Below the pieces are notes generated by a model. It did not search any database. It saw only the letters and a program-made list of their open reading frames with translations, and was not told where the DNA came from. This document shows, one piece after another, positions 25,722-34,459 of a DNA stretch of 64,000 nt. Origin of the DNA: Albibacillus kandeliae (GTDB taxonomy: Bacteria > Pseudomonadota > Alphaproteobacteria > Rhodobacterales > Rhodobacteraceae); assembly GCF_003116585.1 (NCBI RefSeq), contig NZ_QEHM01000004.1, forward strand, positions 434,001 through 498,000. Direction: 5' to 3'. The translations under genes and the position numbers were made by a program. How positions within the stretch are numbered: the first letter of the stretch is position 1; each line of letters begins with the position of its first letter.

Positions 25722-26450
25722 TCAGTAACCCAGCAGCTTGCCCATCTCCTCGATGCTGACGCGGTGCGCGCCCACGACGATGGGCAGCGCGGCGCGGATC
25801 GCCTCACGGTCGGGCTCGGCGACGGCCTGAAGCCCTGAATCGGCGCGGTGCGACGCGCGATGGATCGCCTCGCCCTCGAAATGCGCGATCGGCCCGGCCT
25901 CGGCGAGGTCGAAGGCGGAACGGAACGCGGACTCGTGGTTGAGCACGTCCTCCATCTGCACGATCGGCGCCCCGAGCGCGAGCGCGGTCAGGTTGAAGGT
26001 GCAGACGTGGCGTGCGGCGAAGATGTAGACAAGGTTCGGCAGGTTGGCCTCGAGCCGCAGTTCGGCGGCGGGCTGTACCGCCATCTTGAACGCGGTGAGC
26101 AGCACGGCGGCATCGCCATCGAGCACCTTTTTCATGGCCCAGGCATAGCAGCTGTCGATCTGGCGCTCGGGCGCGCGGACCAGCAGTTCGTAGCGGACGC
26201 CGCGCGTGTCGCAGGCGCCCTTCATCGCGACCGGGGGGAAATTGGTGTGCAGGGCCACCGGGTGGCTGCCCGCGTCGCGCGCGCGCAACATGCTGTCGAC
26301 GAAGGCCTCCGGGGTCTGGGCGGGCGTGCCGATGGGCCCCCTCGTTTCGAAGTTCTGGGTGCCGTGCGAGGCCTCGACCCCGGGAATGCCGGTGAGAATA
26401 TCGCAGATGCTGTGCGTTCCCGCAAAACCGATGGATTCGGCGACGATCAT
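25722..26450 (-). CDS. Sulfotransferase-like P-loop protein of unknown role
   Basis: 242 residues. The N-terminal ESIGFAGTHSICDILTGIPG resembles the 5'-phosphosulfate-binding P-loop of sulfotransferases, and LLVRAPERQIDSCYAW resembles the 3'-phosphate motif (RxPxxxxxS). Length and motif spacing fit a small sulfotransferase-fold protein, but this is a motif-level judgement. ATG 26450; divergent from the flavin oxidoreductase by about 260 nt. Confidence 0.55.
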   Translation of the reverse strand: MIVAESIGFAGTHSICDILTGIPGVEASHGTQNFETRGPIGTPAQTPEAFVDSMLRARDAGSHPVALHTNFPPVAMKGACDTRGVRYELLVRAPERQIDSCYAWAMKKVLDGDAAVLLTAFKMAVQPAAELRLEANLPNLVYIFAARHVCTFNLTALALGAPIVQMEDVLNHESAFRSAFDLAEAGPIAHFEGEAIHRASHRADSGLQAVAEPDREAIRAALPIVVGAHRVSIEEMGKLLGY

Positions 26451-26712
26451 GTTTCGCTCCGCTGCTGGGCGATCTGCCCCCCCCACGCGCGCAGTTGTTT
26501 CGCAGCCCACCGGGGGATTCAACCTGACCGGGTCCGGTTGCCGACCTTGCCCGCGGCGCTGCGGCAATTCTGCCGCAGCCTTCCCCCGAACGGGTCCCGC
26601 CCGGCGCAGGACCGTCCCTGAACGCAAACCAGCCTTGCAGCGGAAGCCATTGCGCGGGCCCCGGCGCGGGGCTAGCCATCTTGCATCCACTTTCACGGCA
26701 GACAGGGGCGGC

Positions 26713-27888
26713 ATGGGCACAGAGTACGAGGTGATCGTTGTCGGGGCAGGCATGATGGGCAGCGCAGCTGCCCGGCATCTGACCCGGATGGGCCGCAAGG
26801 TCGCCCTGATCGGACCCGGTGAACCGGCGGCGCCCGCCAGCCACACCGGTGTCTTCGCCAGCCACTACGATGCGGCCCGCATCACCCGCGCGCTCGACGC
26901 GAACGCCGACTGGTCCCGGCTGGCGATCGAGTCGATGGACCGCTACGCGGATATCGCCACCGAGGGGCAGCGGACCTTTCATCACCCCGTCGGCGTGCTG
27001 ATGGCCGGCCCCGAGCGCGGGCCGCGCAGCAGCTTTATCGACGACAACATGCGGGTGGCGCTGCGCAACCGGGTGGCCTTCGAGGCGCTCAGCGGGCCGG
27101 AACTCGCGGTCCGGTTTCCCTACTTCGACTTTCCCGAGGGCATCATTGCGATGCACGAGGCACGGGGTGCCGGGCACATCAACCCGCGCGAACTGGTGGC
27201 GGCGCAGATGGCGGCGGCGGCCGCAGGCGGAGCCGATCTCTACCCGACCGAGGCGCTGCGCATCGAGGAAACCGCCGGCGGGGTGGTGGTTCATTGTGCC
27301 GACGGCACGCAGTACGGGGCGCAGAAGGTGATCGTGGCCTGTGGTGCCTTCTGCAATGCCGACGGGCTGCTGCCCGAGCCGCTGCCGCTGACCGTCTTTG
27401 CCCGTACCATCGCCTTCTTCGAGCTTCCCGAGGCCGAGGCCACGCGGCTGAAGCAGATGCCCTCGGTGCTTTACCGCCCGCTCGAGGATGGCATCGAGCC
27501 CTACATCCTGCCACCCGTGCGCTACCCCGACGGACGGCATTACATCAAGATCGGCGGCGATCCGGTCGACGTGGTGCTGGAGACGGTGCAGGACATGAAG
27601 GACTGGTTCCGCAGCGGCGGCAACCGGGATGTCGGGGACGCGCAGGCCGATGTGCTGCTGCGGCTGATGCCGGGGCTGGGGCACACCGCCCTGACCTATG
27701 GCGCCTGCGTCACCAGCTTTTCGCCCTCGGGCAAGCCGCTGATCTTCAACCAGACGGACCGGATCACGGCGCTGGCCGCCGGTTGCGGCGCAGCTGCCAA
27801 GAGTTCGGACGAGATCGGCCGGCTGGGGGCACTGGCCGCCTGCGGCGAGCCCCTGCCCGCCGACCTCTACGAGAGCGACTTTCGCTGA
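26713..27888 (+). CDS. FAD-dependent amine/amino-acid oxidase, monomeric sarcosine oxidase-like
   Basis: 391 residues. The N-terminal Rossmann motif is VIVVGAGMMGSAAARHL (4-25). GAGHINPRELVAAQM and the C-terminal TYGACVTSFSPSGKPLI follow the DAO/sarcosine-oxidase layout, where the Cys corresponds to the one that can hold FAD covalently. A role in oxidising an N-methylated or secondary amine is inferred. ATG 26713 fits the Rossmann start. Confidence 0.82.
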   Translation: MGTEYEVIVVGAGMMGSAAARHLTRMGRKVALIGPGEPAAPASHTGVFASHYDAARITRALDANADWSRLAIESMDRYADIATEGQRTFHHPVGVLMAGPERGPRSSFIDDNMRVALRNRVAFEALSGPELAVRFPYFDFPEGIIAMHEARGAGHINPRELVAAQMAAAAAGGADLYPTEALRIEETAGGVVVHCADGTQYGAQKVIVACGAFCNADGLLPEPLPLTVFARTIAFFELPEAEATRLKQMPSVLYRPLEDGIEPYILPPVRYPDGRHYIKIGGDPVDVVLETVQDMKDWFRSGGNRDVGDAQADVLLRLMPGLGHTALTYGACVTSFSPSGKPLIFNQTDRITALAAGCGAAAKSSDEIGRLGALAACGEPLPADLYESDFR

Positions 27889-27906
27889 GCGGGTCTCGGC
27901 AGGCGA

Positions 27907-28545
27907 TCAGCCTGCCGGTTTCCACTTGTCCGGATGGGACGCGGCAAAGGCCGGGTGCGCGGCGCAGGCAGCGGCGACGGCGGTGACGCGCGGCAGATCG
28001 TCGGTCTGCGCGCCCCAGCGTTCGGCGTTGTAGAGCTGCGGCATCAGGCAGATGTCGGCGAGACCCGGCGCGTCGCCGCAGCAGAAGGGCGACTGTTCGA
28101 AGGCACCGAGCATTTCCTCGAACGCCACCATGCCGGGACGGATGAAGCGCTGCATCCACTCCTGCCGGACCTCTTCGCGCCCGGTGATCTCGACCGCGTA
28201 GGCGGCCACCTGCAGGTTGCAGACCGGGTGGATGTCGACCGCGATTGCGTGGGCCAGCGCCTGTTGGCGGGCGCGCTCCACCGGATCCTTTGGGAGCAGG
28301 CCGAGGTTGCGGGTAGTGTCGAGGTACTCCAGCATCGCCAGCGACTGGGTGAAGCGGTGCCCGTCGATATCCAGAACCGGGACAAAACCCTGCGGGTTCC
28401 GGGCGAGGTGCTCGGGCGTCTTGTGCTGGCGGGTCGGCAGGTCGACCGCGACCGAGTCGTACTCGATCCCTGCGAGGTGCAGCGCGATGCGCAGGCGGTA
28501 GCTGGCGGAGGACCGCCAGAAGTCGAAGAGGGTCACGTCAGTCAT
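27907..28545 (-). CDS. maiA: Maleylacetoacetate isomerase
   Basis: Glutathione-dependent cis-trans isomerisation of maleylacetoacetate to fumarylacetoacetate, linking HmgA and FahA. 212 residues, zeta-class GST: FDFWRSSASYRLRIALHL contains the SSxSxRxR glutathione site, and NPQGFVPVLDIDG plus QSLAMLEYLD follow. It is the last gene of the minus-strand homogentisate operon, overlapping the DUF2783 gene by 8 nt. Confidence 0.95.
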   Translation of the reverse strand: MTDVTLFDFWRSSASYRLRIALHLAGIEYDSVAVDLPTRQHKTPEHLARNPQGFVPVLDIDGHRFTQSLAMLEYLDTTRNLGLLPKDPVERARQQALAHAIAVDIHPVCNLQVAAYAVEITGREEVRQEWMQRFIRPGMVAFEEMLGAFEQSPFCCGDAPGLADICLMPQLYNAERWGAQTDDLPRVTAVAAACAAHPAFAASHPDKWKPAG

Positions 28546-28735
28546 TCACATAGTCCCGGGCTGCGGCCAGCAGTTGCTTCAAGGTTTCGAGGTCGCCGAT
28601 CTGGTTGGCCATCAGGAGCACCAGTCGGGCGTTGAGCGCGTGGCTCTCGGCCTCGGGCAGTCCGCTGTGGGCATCCATCAGCGCGTTGTAGAAGTCGTCC
28701 TGCTTCGGGCTCAGCTTGTCGTCGGAGTAGTTCAT
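28538..28735 (-). CDS. DUF2783 domain small protein
   Basis: 65 residues, helical, beginning MNYSDDKLSPKQDDFYNAL and rich in Leu/Ala. It matches my recollection of DUF2783, a family seen beside flavin hydroxylases in aromatic clusters. Start and stop overlap both neighbours (ATGA with the monooxygenase; 8 nt with maiA), so it is translated as part of the operon. No function is known; a partner or stabiliser of the monooxygenase is an inference. Confidence 0.75.
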   Translation of the reverse strand: MNYSDDKLSPKQDDFYNALMDAHSGLPEAESHALNARLVLLMANQIGDLETLKQLLAAARDYVND

Positions 28736-30363
28736 GCCGCAATCTCCTGCCGCAGTTGCGCGCCGAGCGCGCGCGCCATCGCCGCCTGCACGTCATGCGC
28801 CGTGGGCGCGACGAAGGTGGCGCAGACGTGACCGTCGGGGCGGAACAGGTAGGCCCGCTCGGAGCCATAGCGCCGGGTTCCGTGGCCATCGACGGTGGTG
28901 AAGTGCGGAAAGTCCGCGGTTTCGAGCTGGTTGATCCCGATGCGGCGCAGGCCGTCGACAACGGGCATCTGCACCTCGCCGAAGCCGACCAGCGTGAACT
29001 GGCCCTGCACCTCGCTCAGCAGCCAGGTCTCGCCCCCTGCTGCACTTCGCAGCGGAGCGTCGAGCATGGCAAAGCCCGGCTCCAGCGGAGCGATGCCCGG
29101 GGTCTGGAGCGCCATGCCTTCGAGCGAACAGGGTTGCGACAGGCGGCCGGAGTTCAGCAGGCGGCGGGCAAAGCTGTACTTGTGCGCGAGCCGCAGGGTC
29201 TCGGCCCGGAACAGGGCTTCGACCGGGGTCTTGGGAGTCATGAAGTTGGTGGCGCGGCTGGAGTTCAGGATGTTCTCGGCCGAGCCGTGGCTGCGTTCCT
29301 CGTGGTAGGTCTCGATAAGGGCCTCGGGCGCATTGCCCTTCAGCACCGCCGCGAGCTTCCAGCCGAGGTTGTCGACGTCCTGGATGCCGCCATTGCCGCC
29401 GCGCGCGCCGAAGGGGCTGACCACGTGGGCGCTGTCGCCGACGAAGATCACCCGGTTGTGCACGAAGCGGTCGAGCTTGATGCAGCGGAACTTGTAGACG
29501 CTGACCCAGTCGAGCTTGAACGGCTTCTCGCCCACGATGGCCTTGATGCGGGGGATCACCTTCTCCTCCGCCGCCTCGGCCTTGCCGTCGGCGTCGACGT
29601 CGAGCTGGAGGTCGATGCGGTAGATGTTGTCGGGCTGCATGTGCAGCAGCGCGGACTTGCCGGGATGGAACGGCGGGTCGAACCAGAACCAGCGCTCGGG
29701 GACGTCGGAATCGCCGAAGGGGCTGTCCTGCATCTCGATATCGGCGATCAGGAACTGTTCCTGGAAGGTCTGGCCGGTGAAATCGAGCCCCATGCGGGTG
29801 CGGGTCGGCGACCCGGCCCCGTCGCAGGCGATGTAGTACTCGGCCTCGATGCTGTAGTCGCCATCGGGCGTCTCGACCGTGAGCACCACGAAATCGCCGT
29901 TGTCGCGGTGGCCGGTGACCTTGTTCTTGAACCGCAGGTCGATCAGGTCGGGAAACGCGCGGGCGCGGTCGACGAGGTATTCCTCGACGTAATACTGCTG
30001 GAGATTGATGAAGGCGGGGTACTTGTGACCGGCCTCGGGCAGCAGGTCGAAGCTGTAGACCTCTTCGGCGCCGTGGAAGTTGCGGCCGACCTTCCAGGTC
30101 ACGCCCTTTTCCAGCATCCGCTCGCCCACGTCGAGGCGGTCGAAGATCTCGAGCGTCCGCTTGGACCAGCAGATCGCGCGCGACCCGACCGAGACCACGT
30201 TGTTGTCGTCCAGCACCACCGAGGGAATGCCCTGCTGCGCGAGGTCGATCGCCATGGCGAGCCCGATGGGCCCGGCGCCGACGATGGCCACCCGGTGGCG
30301 CGGTTCGGGCGCGGTCAGGCCCGGCGGCGCCACGTAGGCAAAGGGTTTGTAGTCATATCCCAT
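28732..30363 (-). CDS. FAD-dependent aromatic monooxygenase (PHBH/MhpA type)
   Basis: 543 residues of class A flavoprotein monooxygenase: GxGxxG motif VAIVGAGPIGLAMAIDLAQQ, the DG motif YIACDGAGSPTRTRMGL, and the FAD/ribityl GD motif VIFVGDSAHVVSPFGARGG. A C-terminal thioredoxin-like extension fits MhpA-type ring hydroxylases. Its place in the homogentisate operon suggests it makes a dihydroxy-aromatic feeding HmgA, for example from a hydroxyphenylacetate; that substrate is inferred. Confidence 0.85.
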   Translation of the reverse strand: MGYDYKPFAYVAPPGLTAPEPRHRVAIVGAGPIGLAMAIDLAQQGIPSVVLDDNNVVSVGSRAICWSKRTLEIFDRLDVGERMLEKGVTWKVGRNFHGAEEVYSFDLLPEAGHKYPAFINLQQYYVEEYLVDRARAFPDLIDLRFKNKVTGHRDNGDFVVLTVETPDGDYSIEAEYYIACDGAGSPTRTRMGLDFTGQTFQEQFLIADIEMQDSPFGDSDVPERWFWFDPPFHPGKSALLHMQPDNIYRIDLQLDVDADGKAEAAEEKVIPRIKAIVGEKPFKLDWVSVYKFRCIKLDRFVHNRVIFVGDSAHVVSPFGARGGNGGIQDVDNLGWKLAAVLKGNAPEALIETYHEERSHGSAENILNSSRATNFMTPKTPVEALFRAETLRLAHKYSFARRLLNSGRLSQPCSLEGMALQTPGIAPLEPGFAMLDAPLRSAAGGETWLLSEVQGQFTLVGFGEVQMPVVDGLRRIGINQLETADFPHFTTVDGHGTRRYGSERAYLFRPDGHVCATFVAPTAHDVQAAMARALGAQLRQEIAA

Positions 30364-30385
30364 CGAAATCTCCTCCCTCGACCGG

Positions 30386-30649
30386 TCAGGCCGTCAACAG
30401 CGCCAGACCGATCATCCAGACGAACAGCGCCATGGTGAGACCCGTCAGCCATTGGCGCAGCTTGCGGTCCCTCTCGCCGCGAAAGAACCGGCCCCAGTGA
30501 TTCATCGTTTCCCCGGGGCCGGGAAAGGGTTTGCCGCTCTCCTCCTCGGCGCGCTTGCGCAGCAGGAACAGCATGCGGAACATCAGCGCGGCCCAGGCGG
30601 TGAAGATCACCGCCCCGATGGCCAGCATGACGATCCGCTCTGCGCTCAT
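30386..30649 (-). CDS. Small two-helix inner-membrane protein
   Basis: 87 residues with hydrophobic helices at about 6-28 (VMLAIGAVIFTAWAALMF) and 64-85 (WLTGLTMALFVWMIGLALL), separated by a charged loop. ATG 30649 overlaps the stop of the metallo-beta-lactamase-fold gene (ATGA), so it is coupled to it. No family recognised. Confidence 0.7.
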   Translation of the reverse strand: MSAERIVMLAIGAVIFTAWAALMFRMLFLLRKRAEEESGKPFPGPGETMNHWGRFFRGERDRKLRQWLTGLTMALFVWMIGLALLTA

Positions 30650-31596
30650 CCCTGCAGCTGCTCCCACATCTCGAGGTCGCGCTGCGCGGTCCAGATGCGC
30701 GGCGTGTCGATCCCGCGCGCCTCGTCGTAGGCACGGGCGACGTTGAAGGGCAGGCAGTGCTCGTAGATCGCGTAGTCGGCGAACTTGGGGTCGCACTCGG
30801 CGCGCACGGCATCCCAGGCATCCTTGAGCGTGCCGCCCTTGGCCGCGACCTTGGCCGCGGGCGCATAGGTGGACGAGACGAAATCGCGGGTGTTCTCGAT
30901 GGCGGCGTTCACCATCTCGGAGCCGACGAGGGCATCGCCCCGGCCCGGCGCGATGGCGGCGACGTCATAGGACTTGATGTTGTCGAGCGTGCGGGACCAG
31001 TCCTTGAGGTGGCCGTCGCCGCAGTAGCAGGCCGAGTGGTATTCGACGATGTCGCCGGTGAACATGACGTTCTCGTCGGGGACGTGGATCACGATATCGC
31101 CCGCGGTGTGGGCGCGGCCCAGCTGCATCAGGTCCACGCGGCGCTTGCCGAGGAAGACCGACATGCGGCCGTTGAAGGTGGTGGTCGGCCAGGTCAGGCC
31201 AGGGATGCTCTCGTGCCCCTCAAAGAGACGCGGGAAGCGCTGGAACTCGCTGTCCCAGTCCTCCTGCCCGCGCTCGACCACCTGGCCGCGCGTGGTTTCG
31301 GACATGATGACCTGCTGGGCGCCGAAGGCCGAGGCCCCGAGCACGCGGACGGCGTGGTAGTGGGTCAGCACCACGTGGCTGATCGGCTTGTCGGTGACGG
31401 TGCGGACGCATTCGATCACCTTGTTGGCGAGACGCGGGGTGGCCTGCGCCTCGACGATCATCACCGAGTCGTCCCCGATGATCACGCCCGAGTTGGGATC
31501 GCCTTCGGCGGTGAAGGCGTAGAGCCCCTCGCCCACCTCGGTGAAGGAGATTTTCTTTTCCGTCATGTCGCCTTGCGACGCGAATGCCTTGGCCAT
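30646..31596 (-). CDS. Metallo-beta-lactamase-fold protein with altered metal motif
   Basis: 316 residues. MBL fold elements are LTHYHAVRVLGASAF (about 77-91), GRAHTAGDIVIHVPD and VMFTGDIVEYHSA. The hallmark HxHxDH reads H79-Y-H81-A-V-R84, so the Asp and third His that bind the second metal are absent. It may be mono-metal or a non-hydrolytic binding protein. It lies between fahA and the membrane protein in the homogentisate operon; a later ATG at about residue 11 is also possible. Confidence 0.85.
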   Translation of the reverse strand: MAKAFASQGDMTEKKISFTEVGEGLYAFTAEGDPNSGVIIGDDSVMIVEAQATPRLANKVIECVRTVTDKPISHVVLTHYHAVRVLGASAFGAQQVIMSETTRGQVVERGQEDWDSEFQRFPRLFEGHESIPGLTWPTTTFNGRMSVFLGKRRVDLMQLGRAHTAGDIVIHVPDENVMFTGDIVEYHSACYCGDGHLKDWSRTLDNIKSYDVAAIAPGRGDALVGSEMVNAAIENTRDFVSSTYAPAAKVAAKGGTLKDAWDAVRAECDPKFADYAIYEHCLPFNVARAYDEARGIDTPRIWTAQRDLEMWEQLQG

Positions 31597-31620
31597 GTGG
31601 TGCCTTTCTTTCCTCTGTCG

Positions 31621-31674
31621 CGCCGGAGGCGGGTGCGGGAGCCTCCGGCGGGGATACTTATCAACCCAAAGAAG
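31621..31674 (-). repeat. Dispersed intergenic repeat, copy B
   Basis: Read on the minus strand, CTTCTTTGGGTTGATAAGTA (31674-31655) begins 3 nt past the fahA stop and leads into a perfect 10-bp inverted repeat, CGCCGGAGGC/GCCTCCGGCG (31621-31650). It shares the core with copies at 5230 and 55066. Confidence 0.6.
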
Positions 31675-31677
31675 GGG

Positions 31678-32934
31678 TCAACGTTTGTACGGGTCGTCCA
31701 GCGCCGGCAGGATCTTGCCCGCGCAGGGGCCGAAGCCGATGGTGTAGCCGTCGCCGCGCGCGCTGCCGTGGAGGGTCAGCGTGTCGCCGTCCTCGAGGAA
31801 GTTGCGGGTCTCGCCGGTGTCGAGCTGGACCGGCTCCTTGCCGCCCCAGGACAGTTCGATCAGCGAGCCGCGCTGCGTCTTCTCGGGGCCGGAGATGGTG
31901 CCCGAGCCGAGCAGGTCGCCGACGTTCATCGGGCTGCCGGCGGTGGTGTGATGCGCCAGCTGCTGGGCGGAGGAGTAGTACATCTCCTTGTAGTTGGTCC
32001 GCGCGATGGTGGTCGCGGGCTTGCCGTCGGGGGCGAGGGTGACCTCGAGGTCGATGTCGTAGAGCATCGGCCCCACGTCCTTGAGGTGGTCGAGCAGTTC
32101 GAACTCGCGCGCGGGCGCATCGACGCGGAAGGGGTCGAGCGCGGGTTTGGTCACGATCCAGGGGCTGATCGTGGTCGCGGTCGCCTTGGCCTGGAACGGG
32201 CCCAGCGGCTGGTATTCCCAGGCCTGGATGTCGCGCGCCGACCAGTCGTTCAGCAGGACGTAGCCGAAGATGTTGTTGTCGGCTTCCTGCACGGTGATCG
32301 GGCCGTCGCTGTCGACGCCGACGATGGCGCCCATTTCCAGTTCGAGATCGAAGCGGGCGCAGGGGGCGAAGCGCGGCTTGTCGTCGTTCGGGCCCTTGAG
32401 CTGGCCCCAGGGGCGGCGCACGGGGGTGTCGGAGACCACCACCGAGGAGGCGCGGCCGTTGTAGCCGATCGGGATGTGCAGCCAGTTGGGCGGCAGCGCG
32501 TTCTCTGCGCCGCGGAACATGGTGCCGATGTTGGTGGCGTGATGGCGCCCGGCGTAGAAGTCGGTGTACTCGGAGACCATGAAGGGCATGTGCAGGGTGG
32601 CCTGCGCCATCGGAACGAGCAGCGGCTCGACCGTCTCGCGCGCCTCCGAGCCTTCCTCCAGCAGCGCGGTCAGGCGCTCGCGCAGCGCGGCCCAGACCGC
32701 CGGGCCCTGCGCCATCAGGTCGTTCCAGTAGGGCACGTCGAAGAGCGGGTCGTCCGCGAGCGCGATCAGCCCGCTTTCCTCGGCGGCGGCCATGTCGAGG
32801 ATCATGTCGCCGATGGCGACTCCGCATCGCGCTTCGGTGCCGTCGGTGGAGAACACGCCATAGGGCAGGTTGTTCAGCGGAAACGGGGTCTCGGCGCTAT
32901 TGGCCGTGGCGACCCAGCTTGTCTTGAGGGGCAT
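31678..32934 (-). CDS. fahA: Fumarylacetoacetase
   Basis: Hydrolyses fumarylacetoacetate to fumarate and acetoacetate, ending tyrosine/homogentisate breakdown. 418 residues, the full FAH length. SEYTDFYAGRHHATNIGTMF carries a metal Asp and the His-rich active site; PIGYNGRASSVVVS and LELEMGAIVG hold further ligands. ATG 32934 has AAGGA 7 nt upstream. It lies 92 nt downstream of hmgA. Confidence 0.96.
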   Translation of the reverse strand: MPLKTSWVATANSAETPFPLNNLPYGVFSTDGTEARCGVAIGDMILDMAAAEESGLIALADDPLFDVPYWNDLMAQGPAVWAALRERLTALLEEGSEARETVEPLLVPMAQATLHMPFMVSEYTDFYAGRHHATNIGTMFRGAENALPPNWLHIPIGYNGRASSVVVSDTPVRRPWGQLKGPNDDKPRFAPCARFDLELEMGAIVGVDSDGPITVQEADNNIFGYVLLNDWSARDIQAWEYQPLGPFQAKATATTISPWIVTKPALDPFRVDAPAREFELLDHLKDVGPMLYDIDLEVTLAPDGKPATTIARTNYKEMYYSSAQQLAHHTTAGSPMNVGDLLGSGTISGPEKTQRGSLIELSWGGKEPVQLDTGETRNFLEDGDTLTLHGSARGDGYTIGFGPCAGKILPALDDPYKR

Positions 32935-33002
32935 TTTTCGTCCTTTTTTGAGCCTTGCGGGCATGGTGCGCGCCGGAGCGCGCACCCTTCGGGTGACGAG
33001 TC

Positions 33003-33020
33003 GGGGGCCTTGCGGCCCCC
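33003..33020 (-). terminator. Hairpin between hmgA and fahA
   Basis: GGGGGCC, TTGC, GGCCCCC: a 7-bp stem 6 nt after the hmgA stop, without a U-tract. It may limit readthrough or stabilise hmgA mRNA. Confidence 0.45.
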
Positions 33021-33026
33021 TCTTCG

Positions 33027-34388
33027 TTACTTGATCCCCGGGGTGCCGTCGAACTTCTTCTCGATGTCCGACCAGCAGTCGATGTAGTCGTCCTGCAGCG
33101 GCGCTTCCTTCCCGGCGAACTCGGTGAGGTGCTGGGGGAAGCGGGTCTCGAACATGAACGACATGGTGTTGTCGAGCTTCTCGGCCTTGAGATCGGCGTT
33201 CGACGCGCCTTCGAAGGCGTTCTTGTCGGGTCCGTGCGGCAGCATCATGTTGTGCAGGCTCATGCCGCCGGGCACGAAGCCCTTGGGCTTGGCGTCGTAC
33301 TGGCCGTAGATGTTGCCCATCAATTCGGACATGACGTTCTTGTGGTACCACGGCGGGCGGAAGGTGTTCTCGGCCACCATCCAGCGCTCGCGGAACAGAA
33401 CGAAATCGATGTTGGCGGTGCCTTCGACGCCGGAGGGCGCGGTGAGCACGGTGAAGATCGACGGATCGGGGTGATCGAAGAGGATCGCGCCGACCGGGCA
33501 GTAGGTGCGCAGGTCGTACTTTACCGGGGCGTAGTTGCCGTGCCAGGCCACCACGTCGAGCGGGCTGTGGCCGATCCTGGTCTCGTGGAACTGGCCGCAC
33601 CACTTGATGGTGACGGTCGAGGGCGTCTCGCGGTCCTCGTAGGCGGCGACCGGCGTCTTGAAGTCGCGGCGGTTGGCCATGCAGTTGGCGCCGATCGGGC
33701 CACGGCCCGGCAGGTCGAACTTCTGGCCGTAGTTCTCGCAGACGAAGCCGCGGCAGGGGCCTTCCAGCACCTCGACCCGGTAGAGCAGGCCGCGCGGCAG
33801 GATGGCGATTTCCTTGGGCTCGAGGTCGATGATCCCGAGTTCGGTGCAGAACCGCAGGCGGCCCTCCTGCGGCACCACCAGCAGCTCGCTGTCGGCGGAG
33901 TAGAAGTAGCTGTCGACCATCGACTCGGTGACGAGATAGATGTGGCTGGCCATGCCGACCTGGGTATTCACGTCACCGGCGGTGGTCATGGTGCGCATGC
34001 CGGTGAGCCAGGTCAGCGGCTGGTCGGAATGCGGCACCGGATCCCAGCGGTACTGGCCGAGGCTGGTCACGTCGTCGACGACGTGGGGCGCGGATTTCCA
34101 GTAGGGCAGCTCGATCCGCTCGTAGCGGTGCGAGTGTTTCACCGAGGGCCGGATGCGATAGCACCAGGTGCGTTCGTTCTGGTGGCTCGGCGCGGTGAAG
34201 GCGGTGCCGGAGAGCTGTTCGCCATAGAGGCCGTAGTTGCATTTCTGTGGCGAGTTCATGCCCTGCGGCAGCGCGCCGGGCAGGGCCTCGGTCTCGAAGT
34301 CGTTGCCGAAGCCGGGCATGTAGCCCTCGGTCGTACCGGTCGGGCTCGCGGCCTGTACCATCTTATGGGGATTGGTCGGACGATTCAT
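33027..34388 (-). CDS. hmgA: Homogentisate 1,2-dioxygenase
   Basis: Non-haem Fe(II) ring-cleavage enzyme converting homogentisate to maleylacetoacetate. 453 residues. Iron ligands are visible in [19 protein letters not shown] (His and Glu) and [20 protein letters not shown] (His). The N-terminal [20 protein letters not shown] is the family signature. First gene of the minus-strand operon, divergent from the MarR regulator with a shared 71-nt control region. Confidence 0.97.
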   Translation of the reverse strand: MNRPTNPHKMVQAASPTGTTEGYMPGFGNDFETEALPGALPQGMNSPQKCNYGLYGEQLSGTAFTAPSHQNERTWCYRIRPSVKHSHRYERIELPYWKSAPHVVDDVTSLGQYRWDPVPHSDQPLTWLTGMRTMTTAGDVNTQVGMASHIYLVTESMVDSYFYSADSELLVVPQEGRLRFCTELGIIDLEPKEIAILPRGLLYRVEVLEGPCRGFVCENYGQKFDLPGRGPIGANCMANRRDFKTPVAAYEDRETPSTVTIKWCGQFHETRIGHSPLDVVAWHGNYAPVKYDLRTYCPVGAILFDHPDPSIFTVLTAPSGVEGTANIDFVLFRERWMVAENTFRPPWYHKNVMSELMGNIYGQYDAKPKGFVPGGMSLHNMMLPHGPDKNAFEGASNADLKAEKLDNTMSFMFETRFPQHLTEFAGKEAPLQDDYIDCWSDIEKKFDGTPGIK

Positions 34389-34421
34389 CGTGGCTCCTCC
34401 ATTTGCTGGTTGCGGATGTAA

Positions 34422-34439
34422 TAGTTGATTTTGTAACTA
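34422..34439. promoter_or_regulatory. Candidate MarR operator between hmgA and marR
   Basis: TAGTT (34422-34426) and AACTA (34435-34439) form an inverted repeat within ATAGTTGATTTTGTAACTAA, in the 71-nt gap between the divergent starts. TAGTT-type half-sites are typical of MarR family operators, so one site could control both genes. Confidence 0.5.
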
Positions 34440-34459
34440 ACAACAGGAAAGGTGTTCAC

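Noticed and set aside
26206-26712. N-terminal extension of the flavin oxidoreductase
   Set aside because: The frame is open but lies antisense to the sulfotransferase-like gene, and the Rossmann motif starts right after ATG 26713.
30757-33087. 776-codon open frame on the plus strand
   Set aside because: Antisense to the MBL and fahA genes, no domain-like sequence.
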